A DNA stretch of 64,000 nucleotides, taken from NCBI RefSeq assembly GCF_965221685.1, contig NZ_OZ244907.1. One strand, 5' to 3'. Origin of the DNA: Palauibacter sp022826685. Its GTDB lineage: Bacteria > Gemmatimonadota > Gemmatimonadetes > Palauibacterales > Palauibacteraceae. Positions 8,558-16,594 of this stretch are shown here, one piece after another; positions within the stretch are counted from its first letter, which is position 1; every line of letters begins with the position of its first letter. Made by a program: the position numbers and the translations under genes. The notes beneath the pieces are model-generated. The model was not told the origin of the DNA, did not search any database, and saw only the letters and a list, made by a program, of their open reading frames with translations.

Positions 8558-9628
8558 ATGGCGACGATCACAACGAGATTCCCCCTCAGCCACGTCGAGC
8601 GCTCGAGGCTCGAATCCGTCGACTTCGACAACCTTCCGTTCGGCTCGATCTGGTCGGACCACATGTTCGTGGCCGACAACATCGACGGAGAATGGACCGA
8701 CGCGGAGATCCGGCCGTACGGCCCGATGCCGATCTACCCGAGTTCGAAGGGGCTCCAGTACGCCGTCTCGATGTTCGAGGGGTTCAAGGCGCACATGACC
8801 CCCGAGGGCGACCTCGCGGTCTTCCGGCCGGACATGAACCAGAAGCGGTTCAACCGCACGGCGGCCCGGTTCGTGATGCCGGAACTCCCGAAGGATCTGT
8901 TCTTCGACGCGATGCGGGAACTGCTCGACGTCGACCGCGGCTGGCTGCCCCGGGCCGACCAGGGCGCGCTCTACATCCGCCCCAGCTACTTCAGCACGGA
9001 TCCGACGCTCAGCGTGGTGTCGGGCCGTTCGTTCCGCTACGTCCTGATGACGGCGCCCGTCGGGCTCTACTTCACCGGGTCGGAGACGGTCAGCCTCGTG
9101 ACGACGCGCAAGTTCGTGCGGGCCTTCCCCGGCGGCACCGGTGGCCACAAGCCCGCGGCCAACTACGGGCCGACGATGCTGGCTTCCCAGCAGGCGCAGG
9201 CGCAGGGGTACGACAACGTGATCTGGCTCGACGGCCACGAGGGCCGGTACGTCGAGGAGTGCGGCGTCATGAACATGTGGTTCGTCATCGACGGGACCGC
9301 GGTCACGCCGCCGCTCGAGGGGACGATCCTTCCGGGCGTCACGCGCGACTCCCTGATCCGGCTGTGCGAGGACTTCGGGATCCCGTGCGAGGTGCGCCGG
9401 ATCTCCGTGGACGAACTCCTGGAGGCGCACACCGCCGGCACGCTGAACGAAGCGTTCGGCTCGGGAACGGCCGCCACGGTGCAGCCCATCGACCGCCTCG
9501 GGCTCGACGGAACGGACGTCCTGCTTCCGCAGCGTCCGGACTCCCTCGCGTCGCGGCTCAAGGCGGAACTTCACGGGATTCAGACCGGACGGGTCGAAGA
9601 TCGCCACGGGTGGCTCTGGCGCCCCTAG
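8558..9628 (+). CDS. ilvE: Branched-chain amino acid aminotransferase
   Basis: A 356-residue fold-type IV PLP enzyme. The start at 8558 is preferred because it begins the conserved sequence and is preceded by AGGCAAGAG; the frame upstream is not conserved-looking. The PLP lysine is Lys198 in GGHKPAANYGPT. Other family signatures are FEGFKAHM, IRPSYFSTDP, the EECGVMN motif and the phosphate-binding GSGTAATVQPI. It interconverts leucine, isoleucine and valine with their 2-oxo acids using glutamate/2-oxoglutarate in the cytoplasm. The length and the N-terminal extension resemble the eukaryotic-type/actinobacterial BCAT group. It is divergent from the amidohydrolase, with 228 bases between the two starts. 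Confidence 0.92.
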   Translation: MATITTRFPLSHVERSRLESVDFDNLPFGSIWSDHMFVADNIDGEWTDAEIRPYGPMPIYPSSKGLQYAVSMFEGFKAHMTPEGDLAVFRPDMNQKRFNRTAARFVMPELPKDLFFDAMRELLDVDRGWLPRADQGALYIRPSYFSTDPTLSVVSGRSFRYVLMTAPVGLYFTGSETVSLVTTRKFVRAFPGGTGGHKPAANYGPTMLASQQAQAQGYDNVIWLDGHEGRYVEECGVMNMWFVIDGTAVTPPLEGTILPGVTRDSLIRLCEDFGIPCEVRRISVDELLEAHTAGTLNEAFGSGTAATVQPIDRLGLDGTDVLLPQRPDSLASRLKAELHGIQTGRVEDRHGWLWRP

Positions 9629-9659
9629 CGGCGAGACCCTTCGAGGAGGTTTCGTAGAC

Positions 9660-10829
9660 GTGTCATCGGATCCGCCGTTCAGGGCCACGCTCGGGATCAG
9701 ACCCGCGTCCCGCACGGACTTCATCGACGTGCGCGCGAGGCTGGCCGAGGAGTTCGGATCCGATTTCGCCCGGTATCCGAAGGCGCTCTACATCTCCCAT
9801 CACACCACGGCGGGATACCTGGACCAGCGGCTGGCGCAGCGGCTCGACAACGACCGGACGAGGCTGCGGGATTACATCAAGGTCTTCAACGAGATCTTTC
9901 CGCCCAACGCGGGATACGAACACGATGAACTCGAACTGCGGACCGAACTGACGGACGAACAGAAGGCGACGGAGCCGGAGAACGCGGACTCGCACCTGAC
10001 CTTCATCAGTGCCGGGCTTCAGAGCGCCGCCTCGTACGACAACGAAAGCGGCCGGCCCGTCTGGTTCGTCGATCTCGATGGCGTCCACAGGGGCGGGACC
10101 CGCGATCGGCGGACGACCGTCGTGGGATACGGTTCGGAGGAGGTCGTGGCACAGACGCAGTTGAGCGTCGAAGCTTCGCCGCGGGCCATCGATGCCATCG
10201 ACCTCAGGGAACCGGAATCCGGTTTCGTGGATCGGCTGCAGGATCTCGTCGAGGAACACGGGATCTCCTTCGGGCGACTCGATGTGTCGCTCGCCGCGCC
10301 GGAAACCAACGCCAGCCTCACCGTCAACGAATACGAGCCGCTGTTGATGAAGAACGATCTGCGCGGGGTTCTCCTCAGTCCCCTGCGGTTCATGGCCGAT
10401 CAGGGCAGAGAGGCTCTGAGAACGCCGCTGTCGCTGCCCGGGAAGGCGCTGCGGTTACCGGGGAAGGCCCTGCGGCTGTCCGGGAAGGCGCTCAACGTCG
10501 CCAGGATGGGCACGACCGTGCTGCGAACGTCTCCCGGTCCGGTTCTCGACACCGCCACGGTAGAGGCCGTCCACATCCTCAATTGGGCCCTCGAACGGAT
10601 CGGCGTGGACGAATCCGTCATCGCGCGGGTGTTGAACCGGGCCCTCGCCGTTCCGGTGTCGCGCTTCCAGGGCCTCCGGCGACAGATCAGCCTGCCCGTG
10701 ATCGACCGTGACGGGGATGGCAACGGCGAGATCCCGTGGGGAACCTACCAGAGCCCCATTCTCATCCAGTGGAGAGCCCCGACGGAAACGACCCGCGAAC
10801 TGGACGTGAAGCTGGTCCGCTTCGCCTAG
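9660..10829 (+). CDS. Internally duplicated UPF0047 (YjbQ-like) protein
   Basis: A 389-residue protein starting with GTG, preceded by GAGGAGG. Residues 1-160 resemble the small YjbQ/UPF0047 family (normally about 140 residues): SHHTTAGYLD around His48, NAGYEHDE, ADSHLTFISAGL and HRGGTRDRRTTVVGY. The rest looks like a second, degenerate copy: ETNASLTVNEYEP at residues 215-227 aligns with the family's HTSASLTLNEN, and IPWGTYQSPILIQW around residues 358-371 aligns with its GTWQGIWL motif. An insertion of about 100 residues sits between these halves and contains three repeats of the form PGKALRL (about 258-281). UPF0047 members have been reported to have weak thiamine-phosphate synthase activity; the true role is unsettled. 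It lies 31 bases after ilvE and is probably co-transcribed. Confidence 0.65.
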   Translation: MSSDPPFRATLGIRPASRTDFIDVRARLAEEFGSDFARYPKALYISHHTTAGYLDQRLAQRLDNDRTRLRDYIKVFNEIFPPNAGYEHDELELRTELTDEQKATEPENADSHLTFISAGLQSAASYDNESGRPVWFVDLDGVHRGGTRDRRTTVVGYGSEEVVAQTQLSVEASPRAIDAIDLREPESGFVDRLQDLVEEHGISFGRLDVSLAAPETNASLTVNEYEPLLMKNDLRGVLLSPLRFMADQGREALRTPLSLPGKALRLPGKALRLSGKALNVARMGTTVLRTSPGPVLDTATVEAVHILNWALERIGVDESVIARVLNRALAVPVSRFQGLRRQISLPVIDRDGDGNGEIPWGTYQSPILIQWRAPTETTRELDVKLVRFA

Positions 10830-10867
10830 TCAAGCCGGGAGGCGTGGCGCGGGTTCGGCGGCTGGAG

Positions 10868-11647
10868 TCAGACCAGCGATCGCCCCTGCGAGCCGTCCAC
10901 CGCGATACAGGCGCCGGTAATCAGGCTGGCGCGCTCCGAGGCGAGGAACGTCACGACGTCGGCGACCTCGTCGGCCCGCCCGAAGCGCCCGAGCGGCAGA
11001 TTCGCGTCCACGAACTTCCGCATCCCCTCGGGGTCCGCCTTCACCCGCTTGTCCCAGCTCCCGCCTGGAAACTGGATGGAGCCGGGCGCGACGCAGTTCA
11101 CGCGGATGCCGTCCTTGGCGAGTTCCAGCGCCATGATCCCGGCTGCCGAGATCAGCGCCGTCTTCGTCGTGTTGTAGATCGAGAGGCCCGGCCCGCCCTT
11201 CTCCCGTCCGAAAACGGATGAGATGAAGATGATCGAGCCGCCTCCTCCTTCGCGCATGAGCGGGATGGCGAGTCGGCTGGCCCGGAAGCCCGACAGGACG
11301 TTGAGCTGGAGGATGTCCAGCCAGTCCTCGTCGCTCGTCTCCTCGAACTTCCCGCGCCGGTTGCCCCCGACGTTGTTCACGAGCACGTCCAGCGCCCCGT
11401 AGCGGTCGCGGGTCGCCTCGATCAGTTGCGCCGCCCCGTCTTGCGCAGCGATGTCGCAGGCCACGGTCAGGACATCCGCGACGCCTTCCGCCCGCAACGA
11501 CTCCGCCGCCGACTCGAGTGGCTCGCGGTTGCGCGCGCAGAGTGCCAGCCGTGCGCCCTCCGCCCCCAGCGCCCGTGCGGTGTAGAGGCCGATCCCCCTG
11601 CTCCCGCCGGTGACGACCGCAACCTTCCCCTTCAGCTTGAGATCCAT
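10868..11647 (-). CDS. SDR-family NAD(P)-dependent oxidoreductase
   Basis: A 259-residue classical short-chain dehydrogenase. The cofactor motif is TGGSRGIG (about residues 14-21), the structural motif is NNVGG, and the active site has Ser in IFISSVFG and Tyr158-Asn-Thr-Thr-Lys162. The C-terminus (GRFGRADEVADVVTFLASE, then GACIAVDGSQG) is typical of 3-oxoacyl-ACP reductase-like members. The substrate cannot be assigned. The start at 11647 gives the standard N-terminus MDLKLKGKVAVVTGG; no strong ribosome site is visible upstream. It follows the second amidohydrolase on the same strand, 65 bases downstream. Confidence 0.9.
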   Translation of the reverse strand: MDLKLKGKVAVVTGGSRGIGLYTARALGAEGARLALCARNREPLESAAESLRAEGVADVLTVACDIAAQDGAAQLIEATRDRYGALDVLVNNVGGNRRGKFEETSDEDWLDILQLNVLSGFRASRLAIPLMREGGGGSIIFISSVFGREKGGPGLSIYNTTKTALISAAGIMALELAKDGIRVNCVAPGSIQFPGGSWDKRVKADPEGMRKFVDANLPLGRFGRADEVADVVTFLASERASLITGACIAVDGSQGRSLV

Positions 11648-11712
11648 GCGCGGGACTCTACCGGACGCCCACGTCGGTCGCCAGCCCCTCGCTGGCTCGG
11701 CGTTCGCGGAGG

Positions 11713-13230
11713 CTAGCGGACGAACATGACGGGGCTCGTCGGGAGGGCGTCGACGTCGATCACCTTCCCTTCCTTCATCACCATCGCCTGCCGGCGGATG
11801 TTCTGGATGTCGTCCAGCGGGTTCGCCTCCAGGAGGACGAGGTCCGCGAACTTGCCGGCTTCGATCGTGCCGAAATCGTCGAGGGCGCGGGCGGCGAAGG
11901 CGCCGTTGCGGGTGCCGGCCACGATGGCTTCCGACGGGGTCATGCCGAGTTCGACGAGGCCTTCGATCGCCATCAGCGTGCCGATGCCCGGCTCCTGCCA
12001 GATCGGCTTGGGCTCGCGCAGGAACTGGATGTCGGCGGCGGGGAAGTTGTCCGTGCCCAGCGTGACGATGCAGCCCGCGTCGATGAGGCTCTTCGCGTTC
12101 TGGCGGCGCATCGCGTTGCCGTGGCCGAGGGCGTTGCGCTCCCGGCGCAGCTCGAACGACGTCTTCTCCCGCTCGACGGACCGGCGCAGGCGCCCCCATT
12201 CGGCGGCCTTCCCCTCGTTGGCGAGGCGCGCCTCGGCCGCGGCGACATCAGCCAGGTGCTGCTCCCATGCCGCGCCCGTGATCGTGTTCACGAGCATCGA
12301 GCAGATCACGCCGCGGTCGCGGATCTGCGTCAGCAACTCTTCCGAGTAGGGTCGGCCGGCGAGGAGTTCCGGGTGCTGGATGAGATCGATCCCCGCTTCA
12401 ACGGCGAGGCGGAGGCTTTCCGGGTTGGTGGCGTGCGTTTCGGCGACGAATCCGCGCCTGTGGGTCTCCTCCACGATCACCCGCTGAGCCTCGGGAGAGA
12501 AGCCGATCATGGTGGGGTAGGACCAGTGGCTGCTCCCACCGTACTTCACGAAGTCCACGCCTTTGTCGAGGTAGTCGTTGATCGCGACGCGGAGCTCCTC
12601 GGGGTACATATCCATGAGGTCCTCGCCGGCGCCCTGCGCCAGGTGGTCGGAGAACTGCTCCTCCCACAGCGACAGATCCGAGTCGTCGATCAGCGAGAAC
12701 GTGACGGAGAAGGCGCCGCCCCAGCCGACGATGTTGCCGGCGACCTCCATCCGAGGGCCGATTTCGCGTCCTTCGGCGATCGCGTCGCGCACCTCGATGA
12801 GTTGCGGGAGCTGGCCGTAGCTGTCGCGCACGTGCGTCACGCCGTGCTTCAGGTGCATCTGCGCGGCCTCGAGGGCGATCTCCGCTCCGCGCTCCCAGTA
12901 GAAGACGGCATTCTCCTTCCGGTGCTTCCCGAAACCGGCGCCATAGAGGCTCGTGTGGACGTTCGTATCCACGAAGCCGGGCGTGAGGAACTTCCCCGCC
13001 CCGTCGATGATCCGCGCCCCGTCCGGCACGGCCGTGGAAACGCTCGGCCCCACGGCGGCGATGCGGGCGCCTTCGATCACGACCATGGCGTCCGCGAGCG
13101 GGGCGCCCCCGTTCCCGTCGATGACCGTGGCCCCGACGATGGCGATCGTCTCCTGTCCTGCCACGTGCGAGGAGAACGGTAAGGAAAGAGCCAAACCAGC
13201 AACCAGCAGAACGGCGAATCGACGAGTCAT
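11713..13230 (-). CDS. Exported amidohydrolase-family protein, paralogue with NVH motif
   Basis: A 505-residue protein with GGAGGTG upstream of its ATG and a signal peptide (FAVLLVAGLALSLPFSSHVAG). It is clearly a paralogue of the protein at 6794-8329, sharing long blocks such as AGNIVGWGG, EEQFSDH, QGAGEDLMD and GFSPEAQRVIVEETH. It has the same altered first motif (Asn90-Val-His92 where HxH is usual). The lysine (DFVKYGG), the two His (AETHA, IQHPEL) and the Asp (LGTDNF) remain. That the change is shared shows it predates the duplication. The function is unknown; hydrolysis of a cyclic or dipeptide amide is the family expectation. It appears to lead a small operon with the SDR gene. Confidence 0.85.
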   Translation of the reverse strand: MTRRFAVLLVAGLALSLPFSSHVAGQETIAIVGATVIDGNGGAPLADAMVVIEGARIAAVGPSVSTAVPDGARIIDGAGKFLTPGFVDTNVHTSLYGAGFGKHRKENAVFYWERGAEIALEAAQMHLKHGVTHVRDSYGQLPQLIEVRDAIAEGREIGPRMEVAGNIVGWGGAFSVTFSLIDDSDLSLWEEQFSDHLAQGAGEDLMDMYPEELRVAINDYLDKGVDFVKYGGSSHWSYPTMIGFSPEAQRVIVEETHRRGFVAETHATNPESLRLAVEAGIDLIQHPELLAGRPYSEELLTQIRDRGVICSMLVNTITGAAWEQHLADVAAAEARLANEGKAAEWGRLRRSVEREKTSFELRRERNALGHGNAMRRQNAKSLIDAGCIVTLGTDNFPAADIQFLREPKPIWQEPGIGTLMAIEGLVELGMTPSEAIVAGTRNGAFAARALDDFGTIEAGKFADLVLLEANPLDDIQNIRRQAMVMKEGKVIDVDALPTSPVMFVR

Positions 13231-13374
13231 TCCGGCACCTCCGCGTCTCGGTTCCCGGCCACAATCGGTGCTCCCGACGGGACCCGTCAATCGTTGTCGG
13301 ATTATGGGAGGTGCGCGAAACGTGTTCCCGATCGCAGGTTCATGGCGGATCGTAAATCAAGCGCGAGGTGTCCG

Positions 13375-15114
13375 ATGAAATACGCTCTGCCGCTGCTGCT
13401 GGTCTCATCGCTCACGCTGGGTTCGACGCACGACGGATCGCGCCCGACTCCGGAACCGGGCCGAACCGGGCCGGAGCCGTCCCGGGCGCCGCCATCGGAG
13501 CGGGCGATGGACACGTATCCGAAGAATCCGGCCATCGATGCGCTCAACTACGCCTTCGCGCTCACGCTCTCCGACGAGACGGACGTGATCTCGGGCGAGG
13601 CGACGATCGATCTCCGGTTCCTGGAGGCGGGGATCGAAGAAGTGCGGCTGGATCTGATCGAAGAGAACCCCGAGGGGACCGGAATGCGGGTCCGGATCGT
13701 GGCGGGGTCCGACGGGCCGCTGGAGTTCGAGCACCGGGACGACGCGCTCTACATCTCGCTCGCGACCCCGGTGGAAGCCGGCGAGCGGCGCCGGATCACG
13801 GTCGCATATGAAGGGATCCCGGCCACCGGTCTCATTATCGGGCCGAACAAGCATGGCGACCGCACCTTCTTCAGCGACAACTGGCCCAACAAGGCGCGCA
13901 ACTGGCTGCCGACGATCGATCACCCGTACGACAAGGCGACGAGCGAACTCATCGTCACCGCGCCGGCCCACTACCAGGTCATCTCCAACGGACTCCTCAT
14001 CGAAGAGACCGATCTCCTGGACGGCACGCGCCGCTCGCACTGGAAGCAGTCGGTCCCGATCGCCACGTGGCTGTACTCACTCGGGGTCGCCCGGTTCGCA
14101 GTCCAGACCGTGGACTACTTCCGGGACATCCCGATCCAGACGTGGGTCTACGCCCAGGATCGCGACGCGGGGTTCCACGATTTCGCGGTGCCGACGAAGC
14201 AGGCGATGGAGTTCTACGAGGACATGGTCGGCCCCTACTCGTACGAGAAGCTGGCGAACGTGCAGTCGAACAGTGTGGGGGGCGGCATGGAGGCGGCGAC
14301 CGCCATCTTCTACGGCGACGCCTCGGTCACGGGCGAACGGGACGTGCGCTGGCGGAACGTGATCATTCACGAGGTGGCGCATCAGTGGTTCGGAAATTCC
14401 GTCACCGAATATGACTGGGATGACATCTGGCTGAGCGAAGGTTTCGCGACGTACTTCACGCTGCTCTTCATCGAACATCAATACGGGCGCGACGAATTCA
14501 TCGAGCGGTTGCAGGTAAGCCGCGACCGGATCCGGGATTTCATGGCGGTGAACCCGGACTATCGCATCGTTCACGACAATCTCTCGGACATGGGCCTCGT
14601 GACGAGCGGGCCGGGGACGTACCAAAAGGGATCCTGGGTCCTGCACATGCTGCGCGGGGTCGTCGGGGAGGACGCGTTCTGGGCCGGGATCCAGGCGTAC
14701 TACCGGGAGTTCCGGGACGGGAGCGCGACGACGGCGGATTTTCGGCGGGCGATGGAGGAGGCGTCGAGGCTCGACCTGCGGACGTTCTTCGACCAGTGGC
14801 TCTATCGCGGCGGGTGGCTGGAGTACGAGGGCGGCTGGAGCTACGACGCGGCGGCGGGGGCGATTCACGTCGACATCCGGCAGACACAGGACGACTACAC
14901 GTTCCGTATGCCGGTGGAGATCGCGATCCACCTTCCGCCCGATGGTCCGCTCGAGCGCGGGGTGCACGGGGCCACTCGGCCGCCTCGATTCGAGGTGATC
15001 GACGTGGACGGGCGGGAGGGTCGGTTCACGATCCCCGTTCCCGCGGAGCCGCTCGACGTCGTCTTCGACCCGAACACATGGCTTCTCATGGATTCGGCAT
15101 TCGAGCGGCGGTAG
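13375..15114 (+). CDS. Exported M1-family zinc aminopeptidase
   Basis: A 579-residue protein beginning with a signal peptide (MKYALPLLLVSSLTLGS) and a Pro/Gly-rich linker. The start is supported by GAGGTG 5 bases upstream. The gluzincin site is complete: His332-Glu333-x-x-His336 in HEVAHQWFGN, with third ligand Glu355 in LSEGFATY, 18 residues further on. The substrate-anchoring motif is GGGMEAAT where GxMEN is usual, so the last position differs. The N-terminal beta-domain and the catalytic domain are present but the C-terminal helical domain is short, as in leukotriene-A4-hydrolase-like or cold-active short M1 enzymes. It should remove N-terminal residues from peptides in the periplasm or outside. 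Confidence 0.9.
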   Translation: MKYALPLLLVSSLTLGSTHDGSRPTPEPGRTGPEPSRAPPSERAMDTYPKNPAIDALNYAFALTLSDETDVISGEATIDLRFLEAGIEEVRLDLIEENPEGTGMRVRIVAGSDGPLEFEHRDDALYISLATPVEAGERRRITVAYEGIPATGLIIGPNKHGDRTFFSDNWPNKARNWLPTIDHPYDKATSELIVTAPAHYQVISNGLLIEETDLLDGTRRSHWKQSVPIATWLYSLGVARFAVQTVDYFRDIPIQTWVYAQDRDAGFHDFAVPTKQAMEFYEDMVGPYSYEKLANVQSNSVGGGMEAATAIFYGDASVTGERDVRWRNVIIHEVAHQWFGNSVTEYDWDDIWLSEGFATYFTLLFIEHQYGRDEFIERLQVSRDRIRDFMAVNPDYRIVHDNLSDMGLVTSGPGTYQKGSWVLHMLRGVVGEDAFWAGIQAYYREFRDGSATTADFRRAMEEASRLDLRTFFDQWLYRGGWLEYEGGWSYDAAAGAIHVDIRQTQDDYTFRMPVEIAIHLPPDGPLERGVHGATRPPRFEVIDVDGREGRFTIPVPAEPLDVVFDPNTWLLMDSAFERR

Positions 15115-15241
15115 CGCAGCGCCGCGAGCGGCGGCCCTGTTGTTACAGGGCGAGGGGTCGCACCCACCCTGCTTGCACGGCGCTGGACGCGTGGGACAGC
15201 TTTGACGCCGCACTGACTCGCTCCGGAGGGGGACGCTCCAC

Positions 15242-16594
15242 TTGGCGATCGATCGACGGGACTTCCTGAAGGCGGCGACAGCCGGCGCGGCGGGCGTATC
15301 GCTCGGCGCCGTCCCGCCGCTGTCGGGCGGATCCCTCTTCGCAGGCGCCGTCCCCGAGCCGCGCGCCACGCCCCTCCGCCGTCGCGCCGGCCAGGCGCCC
15401 GACGTCGTCGTCATCGGAGCGGGCAACTTCGGCATCTGGACCGCGCTCAACCTCCAGCGGCTCGGCGTCTCGGTCACCGTTCTCGACGCCTACGGACCCG
15501 GAAACTCGCGCTCCACCTCGGGTGGGGAAACGCGCGGCGTCCGTTCCTCCTACGGGGGACGCCCCGAGGGCTTCGTCTGGAATCGCTGGGCCAACGAAGC
15601 GATCCGGCGTTGGATCCAGTGGGATGAGGAGGGACAGGAACTCCTTCTCCCACGTGTCTTCTATCAGTCGGGCGATCTCATCCTGCGTGAGGAGATGGCC
15701 CCGTATCTCGAGGACACGATGGCCCAGTGGGACCGGCTCGGCGTCGACTACGAACTGCTCGACGTGGACGAGATCCACTACCGCTGGCCCTGGATCCGGA
15801 CGGAGGAGGGGGTCTCCCTGGGGCTCCACGAACCCAACGCGGGGGTCGTGCGGGCGCGGCGGGCGATCGAGTCCGTGGCGAAGCGGTTCGAGATGGAGGG
15901 CGGCGAGATCCGAATCGCGCGCGCCGCTCTCGGGGGATCGGACGGTCGCCGGCTCAACGACGTCACGCTGGGCGGAGACGAGTCGCTCTCGGGGTCCACG
16001 TTCGTGTTTGCGGTCGGCCCCTGGATCGGGAAGACGTTCCCCGAACTCATCGGGGACCGCGTCCGCATCCCGGTCGGCAACGTGTTCTACTTCGCGGTCC
16101 CGGATCAGCGCTTCATGTTCCCCAACATGCCGAGCTACGGCGTGCCGGGGTGTACGGGCTGGCCCGCGCTCGGCCCGGACCATCGCGGCTTCCGCGTGCG
16201 GGTCGGCGGGCAGCAGGGCGATGACCCGGACACGAGCGATCGCTGGGTGCCGCCCGAGGCGCACGAACGACCTCGCGAGATCCTCGAGCGGTACTTCCCG
16301 GACATGGTCGGCGCGGCGGTCAACGAGACGCGGGCCTGCCACTACTGCTTCGGTCCGAGCCGCAACTTCCTCATCGATAAGCACCCGGATTTCGACAACG
16401 TGTGGCTCGCCGGCCTCGGGACGGCCGAGTCGTTCAAGCAGGGGCCGGTGCTCGGCGAGTACATCGCCAAACGCGTCCTGGAGCTCGAGGACGACCCCGA
16501 ACTCGCGGAACAGTTCAGGTTCTCCATGGAGGCGACGGAAGGCGGGCAGCGAGAGCGGAGAATGGACCCGGAAGCGGAGGATCTCGGAGGTTGA
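15242..16594 (+). CDS. Tat-exported FAD-dependent oxidoreductase (DAO family)
   Basis: A 450-residue protein starting with TTG, with GGAGGGGG about 12 bases upstream. The N-terminus has a twin-arginine signal (DRRDFLKAATAGAAG). It is followed by the Rossmann dinucleotide motif VVVIGAGNFGIWTALNL and VTVLDAYGPGNSRSTSGGETRG, characteristic of the D-amino-acid/sarcosine oxidase (DAO, PF01266) fold. The C-terminal CHYCFGPSRNFLIDKHPDFDNVWLAGL resembles sarcosine and N-methyl-amino-acid oxidases. The substrate is probably a secondary or modified amine. Tat export with bound FAD would place it in the periplasm. It is the first gene of an operon in which all three genes start with TTG. Confidence 0.85.
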   Translation: MAIDRRDFLKAATAGAAGVSLGAVPPLSGGSLFAGAVPEPRATPLRRRAGQAPDVVVIGAGNFGIWTALNLQRLGVSVTVLDAYGPGNSRSTSGGETRGVRSSYGGRPEGFVWNRWANEAIRRWIQWDEEGQELLLPRVFYQSGDLILREEMAPYLEDTMAQWDRLGVDYELLDVDEIHYRWPWIRTEEGVSLGLHEPNAGVVRARRAIESVAKRFEMEGGEIRIARAALGGSDGRRLNDVTLGGDESLSGSTFVFAVGPWIGKTFPELIGDRVRIPVGNVFYFAVPDQRFMFPNMPSYGVPGCTGWPALGPDHRGFRVRVGGQQGDDPDTSDRWVPPEAHERPREILERYFPDMVGAAVNETRACHYCFGPSRNFLIDKHPDFDNVWLAGLGTAESFKQGPVLGEYIAKRVLELEDDPELAEQFRFSMEATEGGQRERRMDPEAEDLGG

